From assembly GCF_900103825.1 (NCBI RefSeq), contig NZ_FNIF01000002.1, positions 372,001 through 436,000 on the forward strand: 64,000 nucleotides of DNA. The letters are read 5' to 3'. The notes beneath the pieces are model-generated. The model searched no databases and was not told the DNA's origin. It was given only the letters and a program-made list of their open reading frames with translations. The DNA is from Paenibacillus sp. yr247 (lineage in GTDB: Bacteria; Bacillota; Bacilli; Paenibacillales; NBRC-103111). The position numbers and the translations under genes were made by a program. Positions within the stretch are counted from its first letter, which is position 1. The number at the start of each line of letters is the position of its first letter. Positions 16,666 to 25,790 of the stretch are shown piece after piece.

Positions 16666-17631
16666 ATGATGAAAAAATTTACTGTTATTAGCTTGTCCAT
16701 GATCGTTGCTGCAGGTGTACTTGCAGGCTGCGCAAAGAAAGCAGAGCCGGCTCCGGCTGCCTCAGCATCCGCTAAAGCTTCTGCTGCTCCGGCTGCTGCA
16801 GGATTTATTCCTAAAGAGCTTAAAGTTCAATTCGTTCCTTCCCAAAATGCAGAAACACTTGAAGCAAAAGCAAAACCTCTTGAAAAACTGCTAGGAGACA
16901 AACTTGGTATCCCAGTTAAGGTTTCCGTTTCAACGGATTATAACGTGGTTATCGAGGCTATGGCTTCCAAACAAGTTGATGTTGGCTTCTTGCCACCGAG
17001 CAACTATGTTGTTGCACATGACAATCGTAAAGCTGCTGACTTGCTTGTTCAAGCAACACGTTTTGGTGTTGACGATGCAACAGGCCAACCAACGAAAGAT
17101 CTTGTTGATTTCTACAAATCAGAGATTCTTGTTAAAGCAGATTCCCCAATTAAAACAGTAGCTGATCTTAAAGGCAAGAAAATGGGCTGGCAAGGAGTTA
17201 CTTCCGCAGCAGGTTACGTATACCCAGGATTCGTCCTGAAAAAAGCTGGCGTAGATCCGGTTAAAGACGTAACTGGCGTTCAATTCCAAGGTCATGATAA
17301 AGCGGTTATCGCTCTTCTTAACGGTCAAGTAGATGCTGTAGGCGTATTCCAAGACATCCGTACTAACATGTTGAAAGATTACCCAGATGTATTCAAACAA
17401 ACACGCGTTCTTAGCTTCTCTGATAAAATTCCTAATGATACAATTGCTGTTCGTTCCGATATGGATGCAGCATGGAAAAAGAAAATCACGGACGCATTCA
17501 TCGCAATTGGCAACGACCCTGAAGGTCAAAAAGTCATTTTCGATGTTTACTCCCACAAAGGTTATGTAGCTTCTGATGATGCCAAATTCGACATCGTTCG
17601 TAGTGTTAACAAAGAAATGGGCTTGAAATAA
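16666..17631 (+). CDS. Phosphate/phosphite/phosphonate ABC transporter substrate-binding lipoprotein (PhnD-like)
   Basis: 321-residue lipoprotein. The signal peptide ends in the lipobox VLAGC, followed by an Ala/Ser/Pro-rich linker (to about residue 45) and a periplasmic-binding-protein type 2 domain. PhnD-family features include LKVQFVPSQNAETLEAKAKP, KQVDVGFLPPSNYVVAH, KGKKMGWQGVTSAAGYVYPG and the late PNDTIAVRSD. The genes for the matching ATPase and permease lie on the opposite strand about 500 bases away and face this gene, an unusual layout since these three are normally one operon. Ligand may be phosphonate, phosphite or phosphate; the sequence does not decide. Confidence 0.9.
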   Translation: MMKKFTVISLSMIVAAGVLAGCAKKAEPAPAASASAKASAAPAAAGFIPKELKVQFVPSQNAETLEAKAKPLEKLLGDKLGIPVKVSVSTDYNVVIEAMASKQVDVGFLPPSNYVVAHDNRKAADLLVQATRFGVDDATGQPTKDLVDFYKSEILVKADSPIKTVADLKGKKMGWQGVTSAAGYVYPGFVLKKAGVDPVKDVTGVQFQGHDKAVIALLNGQVDAVGVFQDIRTNMLKDYPDVFKQTRVLSFSDKIPNDTIAVRSDMDAAWKKKITDAFIAIGNDPEGQKVIFDVYSHKGYVASDDAKFDIVRSVNKEMGLK

Positions 17632-17651
17632 GCTTTAGCTCCCCTTTCAAA

Positions 17652-17700
17652 TAAAATACCTCTCCATGAATTCTTCGGAATCATGTAGAGGTATTTTTTT
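17652..17700 (+). terminator. Terminator after the phnD-like gene
   Basis: AAAATACCTCT pairs with AGAGGTATTTT, with inner CATGA/TCATG, and ends in eight T residues. Confidence 0.85.
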
Positions 17701-17822
17701 TAACTTCTACTCCGATCTACCCTCGCATACTATGAATGTGGCAAGTCCGTGCACATATTTTTAACTTTTGCATGACAAACGTTTACCTGGACCTGTCATA
17801 TATCATAGAGAGGTGAAATTGA

Positions 17823-18068
17823 ATGTTCGAAATGCTTATTAGCAGCAAAAAAGAGGTCTCTATCCGGTGCGGTAAAGATGAGATCAAAGGAATTATTGCG
17901 AATTACTATCATTCTTTTCAACTTTTGAAAATGAATAACATATTAATTCCTATAGAGCTGATCGAACAAATCGAGGTATTGGAACCGGAAAGTACCTCAG
18001 CTTTGTCACACATCCATCATGAAAATAAAGGACTGCGTTTAGTATCTCATAGAAGACATTCAAACTAA
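17823..18068 (+). CDS. Small hypothetical protein, possibly Sm/LSM-like beta fold
   Basis: 81 residues, start supported by GAGGTG 7 bases upstream. The pattern VSIRCGKDEIKGIIANYYHS then ILIPIELIEQIEVLE (residues about 13-50) resembles a small beta-barrel of the type seen in DUF2642/YuzF-like spore proteins, but the match is by eye only. The tail is polar and histidine-rich. It sits between the phnD-like gene and the convergent phnE gene, with its own upstream spacer, and shares a bidirectional terminator with phnE. Confidence 0.6.
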   Translation: MFEMLISSKKEVSIRCGKDEIKGIIANYYHSFQLLKMNNILIPIELIEQIEVLEPESTSALSHIHHENKGLRLVSHRRHSN

Positions 18069-18088
18069 GTTTGAACGAAAGTCCTATC

Positions 18089-18126
18089 AATTAAAAAAAA
18101 GACGCCGCAATGCGGCGTCTTTTTCC
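18089..18126. terminator. Bidirectional terminator between the small gene and phnE
   Basis: Perfect stem AAAAAGACGCCGC and GCGGCGTCTTTTT with a 3-base loop, flanked by A and T runs. It serves the plus-strand small gene and the minus-strand phnCE operon. Confidence 0.9.
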
Positions 18127-19701
18127 TTATACAATGCGTTTACGGAGGGCCCCTGAAATGTAGTCAATGACAGAAACGGTGATAATAATACCGATAAGGA
18201 TGATACCAACTCGCGGCCACTGCCTTGCATTGAGTGCAAAGATAAGAGGCGTACCGATCCCCCCTGCACCAATAACACCTAGCAATGTGGCTGAACGAAC
18301 GTTAATCTCAAAGCGGTATAAAGTATATGAAATAAAATCAGGAATAACCTGCGGCACCACAGCAAACGCCATGCGCTGCCAAATGTTCGCACCGACTGCT
18401 GTCATGGCTTCTGTAGGCCCCATGTCCATATTTTCAATGGCTTCTGCATAAAGCTTGCCGAGCATCCCTACGGAGTGTAGTCCTAATGCCATAACCCCAG
18501 CATATGCATTAGGGCCTACCGCTTTAATAAAGATCAAAGCCATAATAATTTCCGGAATCGTTCGAACAACACTTAAGAAGAATTTTCCTGTGCCTGAAAC
18601 TGCACGGAAACGACTCATATTGGCTGCTGCCCAGAAAGCAAATGGCAGGCAAACGAAAGCTGAGACGAAGTTGCCTAAGTAGGAAATGGATAACGTTTCT
18701 AGCAGAGATCGAAGTAAGTCTTCTCCATCTGGGATATAAACATAAGCCCAGTCAGGATGCATTAAACCAGACAACATTGACTTCGTCAATATCCAAGTCG
18801 TTGGTTGAAAGCCCGTCAGCTCCAGACCGGTTAAAGCCCATATAAACAAGGCAATAATGGCAAATGAGCCAAGTATCTTATATGTGCGTGCGCGAGACTC
18901 TGACATCGGTTTCGCGCTCCCTTTTAACAAATAGGAACGGAATCGTGTGCTGACCATATCGATGATAACAACAACTAATAACGTGTAAATAACAATTGCA
19001 CAGGATTGATCGTAACGGAACAAATCCAACGTGTTTTTGAGCAGCAAGCCTATACCACCCGCTCCAACCAAACCAAGAATGGCTGAGGCACGAATACTAA
19101 CTTCGAACGTGTACAAAAAATGAGCCAAGTACGTAGGCGCAACTTGAGGAATAACACCGAAACGAATCAGTTTGAGCTTGTTAGCACCTACAGCCGTCAT
19201 GGCTTCAAGCGGTCCTGGGTCAATCGCTTCCGTTGATTCATAGGAAAGCTTGGACAAAATACCAAAGGTGAAGAATATAAGCGCAAGTGTACCAGCTGTT
19301 GGGCCAAAGCCTACTAACACCGCAAACAATGCAGCATAGAGCAGATCAGGAATTGTACGGATTAGATTCATGATGAGTCTGGCAGGATAGAACAACCATG
19401 GCGCCGTAGTCACGTTACGGGCTGCAAGTAGTGCCATAGGGTAAGCAAACAGTGCTCCAATCGTTGTCCCAATAATGGACATTTGAAGTGTTTGCGCCAT
19501 AGGCTTCCAAATATCTGCGAAAAATAGCCAATCCGGCGGGAACATTTCGGCTATGAATTTAAGAATCTCCGGTGTACCCGAAACGAGCTTGGTCAGCGTC
19601 GCATCGGTCTGATAAATACTCCCGATCAGGAAAAGCACCATGATCAGGGTTATGAGATAAAACTTCGTACGAGGAGGCTTCTTGACGGTGGTTACACTCA
19701 T
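18127..19701 (-). CDS. phnE: Fused double PhnE-type phosphonate ABC transporter permease
   Basis: A 524-residue membrane protein containing two complete PhnE permease domains in tandem (about 1-265 and 280-524). Each half carries the binding-protein-dependent transport signature: [20 protein letters not shown] near 185 and [20 protein letters not shown] near 435, both followed by a conserved glycine-rich [10 protein letters not shown] or [11 protein letters not shown] single PhnE protein is normally about 270 residues and dimerises, or two separate PhnE genes are present; here the two are joined. Start ATG overlaps phnC by 4 bases, with AGGAGG 9 bases upstream. It would form the channel for the PhnD-like binding protein. 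Confidence 0.92.
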   Translation of the reverse strand: MSVTTVKKPPRTKFYLITLIMVLFLIGSIYQTDATLTKLVSGTPEILKFIAEMFPPDWLFFADIWKPMAQTLQMSIIGTTIGALFAYPMALLAARNVTTAPWLFYPARLIMNLIRTIPDLLYAALFAVLVGFGPTAGTLALIFFTFGILSKLSYESTEAIDPGPLEAMTAVGANKLKLIRFGVIPQVAPTYLAHFLYTFEVSIRASAILGLVGAGGIGLLLKNTLDLFRYDQSCAIVIYTLLVVVIIDMVSTRFRSYLLKGSAKPMSESRARTYKILGSFAIIALFIWALTGLELTGFQPTTWILTKSMLSGLMHPDWAYVYIPDGEDLLRSLLETLSISYLGNFVSAFVCLPFAFWAAANMSRFRAVSGTGKFFLSVVRTIPEIIMALIFIKAVGPNAYAGVMALGLHSVGMLGKLYAEAIENMDMGPTEAMTAVGANIWQRMAFAVVPQVIPDFISYTLYRFEINVRSATLLGVIGAGGIGTPLIFALNARQWPRVGIILIGIIITVSVIDYISGALRKRIV

Positions 19702-20471
19702 CCCTCCTGCCCTCCTAGAAGCTCATCTTTCTTAATAGCACGGCCATAAATCTCGGAGAATACATCATCCGTCGCTTCCGCAACAGGTCCGTCGTATACG
19801 ACTTTACCAGCGCGAAGTCCGATAATCCGAGTCGCATATTCACGTGCAAGGTCGATAAAGTGAAGGTTAACGACTGTCGTTATACCTAGCTCCGTGTTAA
19901 TACGCTTCAAGTCATCCATAACTTGTCTCGTTGTTAATGGATCAAGGGAGGCTACCGGTTCATCCGCCAAAATGATTTTGGCTTCTTGTGCCAATGCTCT
20001 CGCAATGGAAACACGTTGTTGCTGACCACCGGACAATTCATCGGCGCGTGAATAAGCTTTTTCCCGAATATTCACTCTCTCCAGTGCTTTTAAGGAAAGC
20101 TCGATATCTGCTTTGGGGAACAATCCGAGAACTGTACGTAAAGTAGAATGATAACCTACACGACCGGATAACACATTACGAAGTACAGTGGAACGCTTGA
20201 CCAAATTAAAGGTTTGGAAGATCATCCCGATATCTCTGCGCATGCGGCGCAATTCGGCACCGTTCGCCATTGTTATCGATTTGCCATTAATCAATATTTG
20301 TCCATCAGTTGTCTCATGTAAACGATTAATAGAGCGCAGTAAAGTCGATTTACCTGCTCCTGATAGGCCAACAATAACAACGAATTCTCCAGGTTGAATG
20401 GTCAGGTTAATGTCACTCAAACCAACAGTTCCGTTAGGATATACTTTGGAAATATGTTTAAACTCAATCAT
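19698..20471 (-). CDS. phnC: Phosphonate ABC transporter ATP-binding protein
   Basis: 257-residue ATPase with complete ABC motifs: Walker [11 protein letters not shown]-loop [20 protein letters not shown] (typical of PhnC), signature [15 protein letters not shown], Walker [13 protein letters not shown] and the H-loop in [10 protein letters not shown]. First gene of the phnC-phnE operon, overlapping phnE by 4 bases. It energises uptake together with the fused PhnE and presumably the PhnD-like lipoprotein encoded nearby on the other strand. Confidence 0.94.
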   Translation of the reverse strand: MIEFKHISKVYPNGTVGLSDINLTIQPGEFVVIVGLSGAGKSTLLRSINRLHETTDGQILINGKSITMANGAELRRMRRDIGMIFQTFNLVKRSTVLRNVLSGRVGYHSTLRTVLGLFPKADIELSLKALERVNIREKAYSRADELSGGQQQRVSIARALAQEAKIILADEPVASLDPLTTRQVMDDLKRINTELGITTVVNLHFIDLAREYATRIIGLRAGKVVYDGPVAEATDDVFSEIYGRAIKKDELLGGQEG

Positions 20472-20595
20472 ACAAGTCCTACTTTCTCAAAATAGAATCA
20501 AAATATTAGACAGACTACTTTCAACGTATTTCGGCAAAATCCTTTTTTCTATCATGACCTTTAGAAAAATTTCATATTCCATTGTTCACCATAAC

Positions 20596-20624
20596 AAAAA
20601 GGCAGCCTCTCGAGCTTCCGAGGC
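20596..20624 (-). terminator. Terminator of the nickel/cobalt transporter gene
   Basis: GCCTC (20605-20609) pairs with GAGGC (20620-20624); on the minus strand the hairpin is followed by TGCC and five T residues. Confidence 0.65.
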
Positions 20625-20636
20625 CACCATCATGGG

Positions 20637-21662
20637 TCACACTTTTGCACTCCACCGTTCTTCGATCTTCATCCCTTTCCATATGGCAATAGATACAATC
20701 CAGGCCACTACGAACAGAGCGACTAAGATATAGCCTAATGTCCCGAAATCAATTTCCTGCAGCCACGTCCAGAAAGCTCCTTCCATGCCAAATTCCTCCG
20801 ATAGAACTTGCCCTAACTCGATAACCCCAATGATTAGAGCGGCAATGACAGCCAAAGCGGTCACTGTCAAATTATAGTACAGCTTACGTACAGGTGTATG
20901 GAATGCCCATTTGTAGGCCTTGGTCATAAACATGCCGTCAGCTGTATCGAAAAGGCTCATCCCTGCGGCGAAGAGCAGCGGAAGCGATATGACGCCAATG
21001 AAAGGGATGGCTTCCTTCGCTGCATGGGCTGAAATAGCCAGAAGCGCAATTTCGCTCGCTGTATCAAAGCCTAAACCAAAGAGGAAACCTAACGGATATA
21101 CATGCCAGCTTTTGCCTATAAAAGAAAGAAGCGGTTTGATCATACGAGCAATGAATCCACGGGACTCCAGCAGCTCTTCAAACTCTTTCTCACCTTGTGC
21201 GCTGCCGCGAAATTTCAGGAACAATTTATACAAATTGATAAGGATGAGTAAGTTTAAAATACCGATAAGAACGAGAAACAGACCTGAAACCGAAGCGCCA
21301 ATAACGCTTCCGAAACGCTGCAGCCAAGGAAGCTCACGCTCTGCCCATTGAACAGAGAACGCAGTCACAATGGTCATAATGAACACAACGGAGGAGTGTC
21401 CAAGTGAGAAGTAGAAACCAACGCCTAATGGATTCTTCTTCTGTTGAACGAGCTTGCGTACGGTGTTGTCGATAGCTGCAATATGGTCAACATCGAAAGC
21501 ATGCCGCATACCTAATGTGTACGCAAGCAGTCCAATTCCCCAGAAGGCAGGCGACGTCTTGGCTACACTATATAATCCAAAAAGCCCTAGTATATGTAAG
21601 AGTGCAATAACACCAACGTATCCACTCCAGCTTCTTCGCTGCTGCAGTAATGATTTCCACAT
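20637..21662 (-). CDS. NiCoT family nickel/cobalt permease (HoxN/UreH-like)
   Basis: A 341-residue multi-spanning permease. The NiCoT signature in helix 2, RHAFDVDHIAAIDN (His54 to His60 H-X4-DH pattern), is intact. Further motifs are LGHSSVVF and LFGLGFDTASEIA. About eight membrane helices and a large loop around residues 150-180 are visible. Imports Ni2+ or Co2+. The NikR regulator encoded 14 kb away in the same window is an obvious candidate controller, although no NikR operator is recognisable upstream. Divergent from a NarL-type two-component pair, with a perfect 12-bp palindrome between them. Confidence 0.9.
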   Translation of the reverse strand: MWKSLLQQRRSWSGYVGVIALLHILGLFGLYSVAKTSPAFWGIGLLAYTLGMRHAFDVDHIAAIDNTVRKLVQQKKNPLGVGFYFSLGHSSVVFIMTIVTAFSVQWAERELPWLQRFGSVIGASVSGLFLVLIGILNLLILINLYKLFLKFRGSAQGEKEFEELLESRGFIARMIKPLLSFIGKSWHVYPLGFLFGLGFDTASEIALLAISAHAAKEAIPFIGVISLPLLFAAGMSLFDTADGMFMTKAYKWAFHTPVRKLYYNLTVTALAVIAALIIGVIELGQVLSEEFGMEGAFWTWLQEIDFGTLGYILVALFVVAWIVSIAIWKGMKIEERWSAKV

Positions 21663-21713
21663 GGGTTTGACACCATTCCTTTCTTATCCGTGACACGATT
21701 TATTAATAATGTA

Positions 21714-21725
21714 GCACACGTGTGC
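21714..21725. promoter_or_regulatory. Perfect 12-bp palindrome between divergent genes
   Basis: GCACACGTGTGC is a perfect palindrome in the spacer between the nickel/cobalt permease and the histidine kinase. An adjacent small hairpin GACTT-gag-AAGTC follows at 21728-21740. It could be an operator for either promoter; no regulator can be assigned. Confidence 0.4.
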
Positions 21726-21833
21726 ATGACTTGAGAAGTCCATTCATCATTTTTGTGAAGAAATCTAACATTTATTTGATATAATAGAATCCGTTCCAGA
21801 CATTGAATGCTGATAAAGGAGTTAATAAGCCCT

Positions 21834-22646
21834 ATGTCTCTTCGTCTTTTCAAGATATTTACGATTTTTGTACCGGTTATCATCATCGGTGGTTTTGAAT
21901 ATATACGACATGAATTTCTTCTTAATTATTTAACGATGGAAGCTGGTAATTTCTCCATTACGATCATTACCTTATTGCTCTCCTATCTGTTTGCTTCGTG
22001 GATGTTTCAAAGTATTGAGCGCAGCAATGAGAAAGTGACAATCGGTGAAGCCCGTCGAGCGGTCTATGAAGAGCGTGAGCGTCTGGCTAGAGAACTGCAT
22101 GACGATTTGGCTCAAACCCTCTTTTTTCTTAATGTAAAATTGAAGCAAGGTGATTTAGAGGAAGCCAAAGCGGCTGTTTCGGAAATCGACAACTCGCTTC
22201 GGCAGGCCATTTTTAATCTTAGAACACCTTTGGAAGAAGGAACTAGCTTGGAGCAGCGAATCCACAAATTCCTGAAAGACTGGCATTTAGTGACGGGGAT
22301 TGAGCTTCAGGAGAAGCTGATTATTGAAGAGCGCAGCTTTTCATCCGGTGAGGAAGTTCAGCTTTTCAGCATCATACAAGAAGCGTTTACCAACATACGC
22401 AAGCATTCCAAGGCAACCGAAGCTGCAATTCTTCTGGAAGCTCACCCAAAGGCATGGCAACTGCATATTACCGATAACGGATGTGGATTGCATAACCTTC
22501 AAGGAAAAGGCAAAAAGTACGGCATTGAATTGATGCAGAAACGAGCGGCCGAGCTAGGTGCAACTTTTGAGTTTAAGATGAGGGAAGTTGGCGAGTTTGG
22601 ATCAGGAACTTCGCTTCTCGTACAAGCAGATAGGAGGAGTTTATAA
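21834..22646 (+). CDS. NarL-type two-component sensor histidine kinase (HisKA_3)
   Basis: About 270 residues. Two N-terminal membrane helices (about 5-25 and 35-60), then a dimerisation/phosphoacceptor helix ERERLARELHDDLAQTLFF with the HisKA_3 histidine, and a HATPase_c domain with EAFTNIRKHSKA (N box) and ITDNGCGLHN (G1 box). It lacks an obvious extracytoplasmic sensor domain, so the membrane helices may sense the envelope itself. Start uncertain: ATG at 21834 lies 13 bases after AAAGGAG; an ATG at 21807 is the alternative. The response regulator start overlaps the stop codon by one base. Confidence 0.88.
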   Translation: MSLRLFKIFTIFVPVIIIGGFEYIRHEFLLNYLTMEAGNFSITIITLLLSYLFASWMFQSIERSNEKVTIGEARRAVYEERERLARELHDDLAQTLFFLNVKLKQGDLEEAKAAVSEIDNSLRQAIFNLRTPLEEGTSLEQRIHKFLKDWHLVTGIELQEKLIIEERSFSSGEEVQLFSIIQEAFTNIRKHSKATEAAILLEAHPKAWQLHITDNGCGLHNLQGKGKKYGIELMQKRAAELGATFEFKMREVGEFGSGTSLLVQADRRSL

Positions 22647-23317
22647 TGCCGATCAATCAACCATTCCGCGTTCTCATCGTAGACGATCATCCGCTTGCAA
22701 GGAAAGCTATTCGCAGCATGCTGGAGCCTGTATCCGACTTCTATATTGTGGGAGAAGCCACTAGCGGTGAAGAAGCTATTCTATTATGCGGTGAAGTCAT
22801 GCCTGATGTGGTATTGATGGATATCCATATGTCTCCTATGGATGGACTAGAAGCTACTCGGCGCATTAAGCAAGTATATGGGGCTATACGCATCGTCATG
22901 CTTACAGTGTCCGACGATGTAGCTGATCTCTTTACAGCGTTACAATTCGGAGCTCAAGGCTATTTACTAAAAAACATGGACCCCGACGAATGGCTCACCT
23001 ACCTGCGCGCGCTCCTCGACGATAATTCAGAGGTGGCCAGGGGAATGGCAGACAAGCTGTTTCAACGATTCCGCGCGCCTATTAGTATGCAAACGGAAGG
23101 CCCAACCCCGAGCATGCTGACCTCACGTGAACAGGAAATTACAGCTTACGTAGCCCAAGGGGATAACAATAGGCAGATCGCGGAAAAGCTGCTGATTTCG
23201 GAGCATACCGTTAAGAATCACATGAAAAATATATTAGTAAAGCTTGGCCTCGAGAATCGAGTCCAGCTCACCGGATTCGCCATAAAGCACGGGCTGACAC
23301 GAAAAGGACAACACTAG
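22646..23317 (+). CDS. NarL/LuxR-type response regulator
   Basis: 223 residues. Receiver domain (about 7-122) with the acidic pocket VDDHP, phosphoacceptor aspartate in VVLMDIHM and conserved lysine in LLKNMDP. C-terminal LuxR helix-turn-helix (about 152-215): LTSREQEITAYVAQGDNNRQ and ISEHTVKNHMKNILVKLGLE. Partner of the histidine kinase directly upstream (TAATG junction). Upstream position of the divergent nickel permease and downstream YcnI gene make envelope or metal stress plausible triggers, but this is only context. Confidence 0.93.
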   Translation: MPINQPFRVLIVDDHPLARKAIRSMLEPVSDFYIVGEATSGEEAILLCGEVMPDVVLMDIHMSPMDGLEATRRIKQVYGAIRIVMLTVSDDVADLFTALQFGAQGYLLKNMDPDEWLTYLRALLDDNSEVARGMADKLFQRFRAPISMQTEGPTPSMLTSREQEITAYVAQGDNNRQIAEKLLISEHTVKNHMKNILVKLGLENRVQLTGFAIKHGLTRKGQH

Positions 23318-23413
23318 TCGAAAAAATAGCCCAGTCGAGTCATACTCATATGCTTGTCTATCAGGTAATATGGACAACATATAAGAGTTGATTTGAAAGG
23401 GGAACACCCAATT

Positions 23414-24040
23414 ATGTTTAAAAAGTTCATATTAAATGCAGGTATAATGCTGATCGGCTCTATGCTTCTAGCGGGAATCGCCAGCGCCCATGTTGTTGTA
23501 TATCCGAAAGAAGCTACCCAAGGTGGCTATGAGAAATTTACGGTGCGTGTACCTACCGAGAAAGACATTCCTACGGTGCAGGTAGAAGTCAAATTCCCAT
23601 TGGATTCCGTAGCCATCTCACGCTTCGAACCCAAAGCTGGGTGGACATACGAACTTGCCAAAGATCCTGCTGGTAAAATAACAGGGGTTACTTGGAAAGC
23701 AACCGGAGACGGCTTATCCAGTACGGAATTCGGCGATTTCAGTATGCAAGGCAAGGTGGCTGATACAGCTACCCAGATCGTATGGAAGGCTTACCAGACC
23801 TACAAAGATGGCAGCGTTGTCGAATGGGTCGGTGCCGATGGATCGGACAAACCGGCTTCCGTAACGACAGTCAAAGCCAAAGCAGCAGCGGGTGCTACGA
23901 CAGACAGTCACGGTCAAGTAAAGGCTGGCAGTGCTGCCAGTGGCAATTCATCGTCCAATACCTCTTTCTACCTCTCCATTGCTGCAGTGGTGCTGGGTGC
24001 ATTATCCTTGATCGTCTCACTTACAAGAAAGCGTAGATAA
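23414..24040 (+). CDS. YcnI-like copper-binding protein (DUF1775)
   Basis: 208 residues. Signal peptide with cleavage predicted at ASA before HVVVYPKEA, leaving an N-terminal histidine that in the DUF1775 family takes part in copper binding. The DUF1775 core follows (GGYEKFTVRVPTEKDIPTVQ, WTYELAKDPAGKITGVTWKA), then a low-complexity linker (about 155-180) and a C-terminal membrane helix with a RKRR anchor. ATG at 23414 chosen over the upstream TTG at 23393. In B. subtilis the homologue sits with YcnJ; here the CopC-CopD protein is at 4497-6158. Confidence 0.88.
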   Translation: MFKKFILNAGIMLIGSMLLAGIASAHVVVYPKEATQGGYEKFTVRVPTEKDIPTVQVEVKFPLDSVAISRFEPKAGWTYELAKDPAGKITGVTWKATGDGLSSTEFGDFSMQGKVADTATQIVWKAYQTYKDGSVVEWVGADGSDKPASVTTVKAKAAAGATTDSHGQVKAGSAASGNSSSNTSFYLSIAAVVLGALSLIVSLTRKRR

Positions 24041-24084
24041 AAAAATGGCCTTGAGTACTGTTATTAACAGCGCTCAAGGCCTTT
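24041..24084. terminator. Bidirectional terminator between ycnI-like gene and folA
   Basis: GGCCTTGAG (24047-24055) pairs with CTCAAGGCC (24073-24081), with an inner CTGTT/AACAG stem, preceded by A residues. Confidence 0.85.
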
Positions 24085-24085
24085 G

Positions 24086-24574
24086 CTATGCCTGTCTTCT
24101 TTGATAAATTCGGAAGTAGTACTCGTAAGGATTTTTCTCGTTGCGTTCTCCTTGTTCACTGGATACCAATGTCCATTCGGACATATCGAATTCGGAGATG
24201 TACGTATCTGCTTGAAACTCATGCTCAATGTACGTAATGTACATGCGGTCCACAACAGAAGTAAACAACCGGAAGATTTCCGCCCCGCCAATAACGAACA
24301 GCTCCTGATCTCGGAAGGCCTCAACCGCTTCATGTACAGAGTGAATGACTTCACAGCCCTCTGCTTGAAAATCGGAATTCTGTGTAAGAATGACGTTGCG
24401 TCTGCCCGGTAACGGTTTTCCAATGGAATCGTACGTTTTACGTCCCATGAGAATCGGGTGTCCCATCGTAACGGATTTGAAAAACTTCAGGTCCCCGGGT
24501 AAATGCCAAGGCAATTTATTATTCAGCCCGATGGCTCGATTGCGATCCATTGCAAAAATAAATGAGATACTCAT
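24086..24574 (-). CDS. folA: Dihydrofolate reductase
   Basis: 162 residues, normal for bacterial DHFR. Motifs: SISFIFAMDRNRAIGLNNKL with the catalytic loop, PWHLPGDLKFFK with the substrate-binding acid, GRKTYDSIG and FVIGGAEIF. Regenerates tetrahydrofolate consumed by thymidylate synthase, whose gene is immediately upstream. The ATG at 24574 has AAAGGAG 10 bases upstream; the longer frame to 24598 is not needed. Confidence 0.95.
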   Translation of the reverse strand: MSISFIFAMDRNRAIGLNNKLPWHLPGDLKFFKSVTMGHPILMGRKTYDSIGKPLPGRRNVILTQNSDFQAEGCEVIHSVHEAVEAFRDQELFVIGGAEIFRLFTSVVDRMYITYIEHEFQADTYISEFDMSEWTLVSSEQGERNEKNPYEYYFRIYQRRQA

Positions 24575-24602
24575 GTTTGAGCTTCTCCTTTCGTCCACAT
24601 GA

Positions 24603-25547
24603 TTATACCGCTACAGGCGCTTTAATGGTTGGATGCGGATTGTAACCGATCATCTCAATATCGCTCACGTCGAAATCAAAGACAGAAGCGACTTCCTCAT
24701 TCAGTTTAAGCGTAGGCAATTCCCTTGACTCACGGCTGAGCAGAAGATGAATTTGGTCCATATGGTTCGTGTAAATATGCGCATCACCGATCGTATGTAC
24801 GAACTCTCCGACGCCCAGTCCGCATTCCTGTGCAATAAGGTGCGTCAGCAGCGCATAACCGGCAATGTTGAAAGGGACGCCGAGAAACGTATCAGCACTT
24901 CGTTGATATAGCTGACAGGATAGCTTGCCCTCCGCCACATAAAACTGAAACATCGTATGACAAGGCGGAAGCGCCATACTCGGTATATCCTTAGGGTTCC
25001 AGGCCGATACGATAAGACGGCGAGAATCCGGGTTCATTTTGATCATATGAATAACTTCTTTGAGTTGATCAATCGTGCCTCCCTGCGTCGTCGTCCAATC
25101 CCTCCATTGTTTACCATAAACATCTCCAAGCTCACCGTATTGCTTGGCAAACTCATCATCCTCCAGCACTTTTTTCACGAAAGCATCCATTTGCTCATCG
25201 TATTGAAGTTTGAATGTTTCGTCCTGCTGTGAACGCAATCCGAAATTGCTCATATCCGGTCCCGTATAATCGGCGCTCTCTACCCACTTCTTAAAAGCCC
25301 ATTCATTCCATATATGGTTGTTATGTTGTAATAAATAACGAATATTCGTATCTCCCTTAATAAACCAAAGCATTTCACTAGCAATTAAGCGAAAAGGCAC
25401 TCTTTTCGTTGTCAGCAAAGGAAATCCTTTCGAGAGATCGAAGCGCATTTGTCTGCCAAATACCGAAATTGTCCCCGTACCCGTTCGATCTTCCTTTTTC
25501 GTCCCATTGGCAAGTATATCTTGTAATAGCTCCTTATAGGCTTTCAA
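24603..25547 (-). CDS. thyA: Thymidylate synthase
   Basis: Converts dUMP to dTMP using methylene-tetrahydrofolate. 314 residues, the long form known from Lactobacillus casei with an extra insertion (about residues 92-140, the [19 protein letters not shown] region) compared with the 264-residue enzymes. Active-site cysteine in [13 protein letters not shown], dUMP-binding arginines in the [10 protein letters not shown] segment, and [12 protein letters not shown] near the N-terminus. TTG start with GGAGG 9 bases upstream. First gene of a thyA-folA operon. Confidence 0.95.
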   Translation of the reverse strand: MKAYKELLQDILANGTKKEDRTGTGTISVFGRQMRFDLSKGFPLLTTKRVPFRLIASEMLWFIKGDTNIRYLLQHNNHIWNEWAFKKWVESADYTGPDMSNFGLRSQQDETFKLQYDEQMDAFVKKVLEDDEFAKQYGELGDVYGKQWRDWTTTQGGTIDQLKEVIHMIKMNPDSRRLIVSAWNPKDIPSMALPPCHTMFQFYVAEGKLSCQLYQRSADTFLGVPFNIAGYALLTHLIAQECGLGVGEFVHTIGDAHIYTNHMDQIHLLLSRESRELPTLKLNEEVASVFDFDVSDIEMIGYNPHPTIKAPVAV

Positions 25548-25740
25548 GCTTACAAACCTCCATCTCTTTTATGACACAAGTATGTATCTATTTTACCCGT
25601 ATCTAACCGGTTTGGCTACACGTACACAAGCACTTGAACATTTGAGAATTTGGCGTAAAAAAGCAGACTCTCCACGAAATTCCAACGGCTATGAGGATGC
25701 ATTTTCCCTTCATATATGGTACATTTCTTATGAAAATAGA

Positions 25741-25772
25741 AGAGGTTCGCAAACTCCCTCTATAAAAAACTA
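25741..25772 (+). ncRNA. PreQ1-I riboswitch upstream of queF
   Basis: AGAGG (25741-25745) pairs with CCTCT to form P1 around a loop of TTCGCAAACTC, followed by the A-rich tail ATAAAAAACTA. This closely follows the preQ1-I aptamer pattern known from Bacillales (AGAGGTTC...CCCTCTATAAAAAACTA). It lies 18 bases upstream of the queF start, so the tail and the weak ribosome site (TGAGGA, 25778-25783) are close enough for translational control. The exact P2 pairing is not obvious by eye. Confidence 0.85.
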
Positions 25773-25790
25773 TGAAATGAGGATCCACCT

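Noticed and set aside
21663-21833. NikR operator (GTATGA-N16-TCATAC) before the nickel permease
   Set aside because: No acceptable match; only an unrelated 12-bp palindrome is present.
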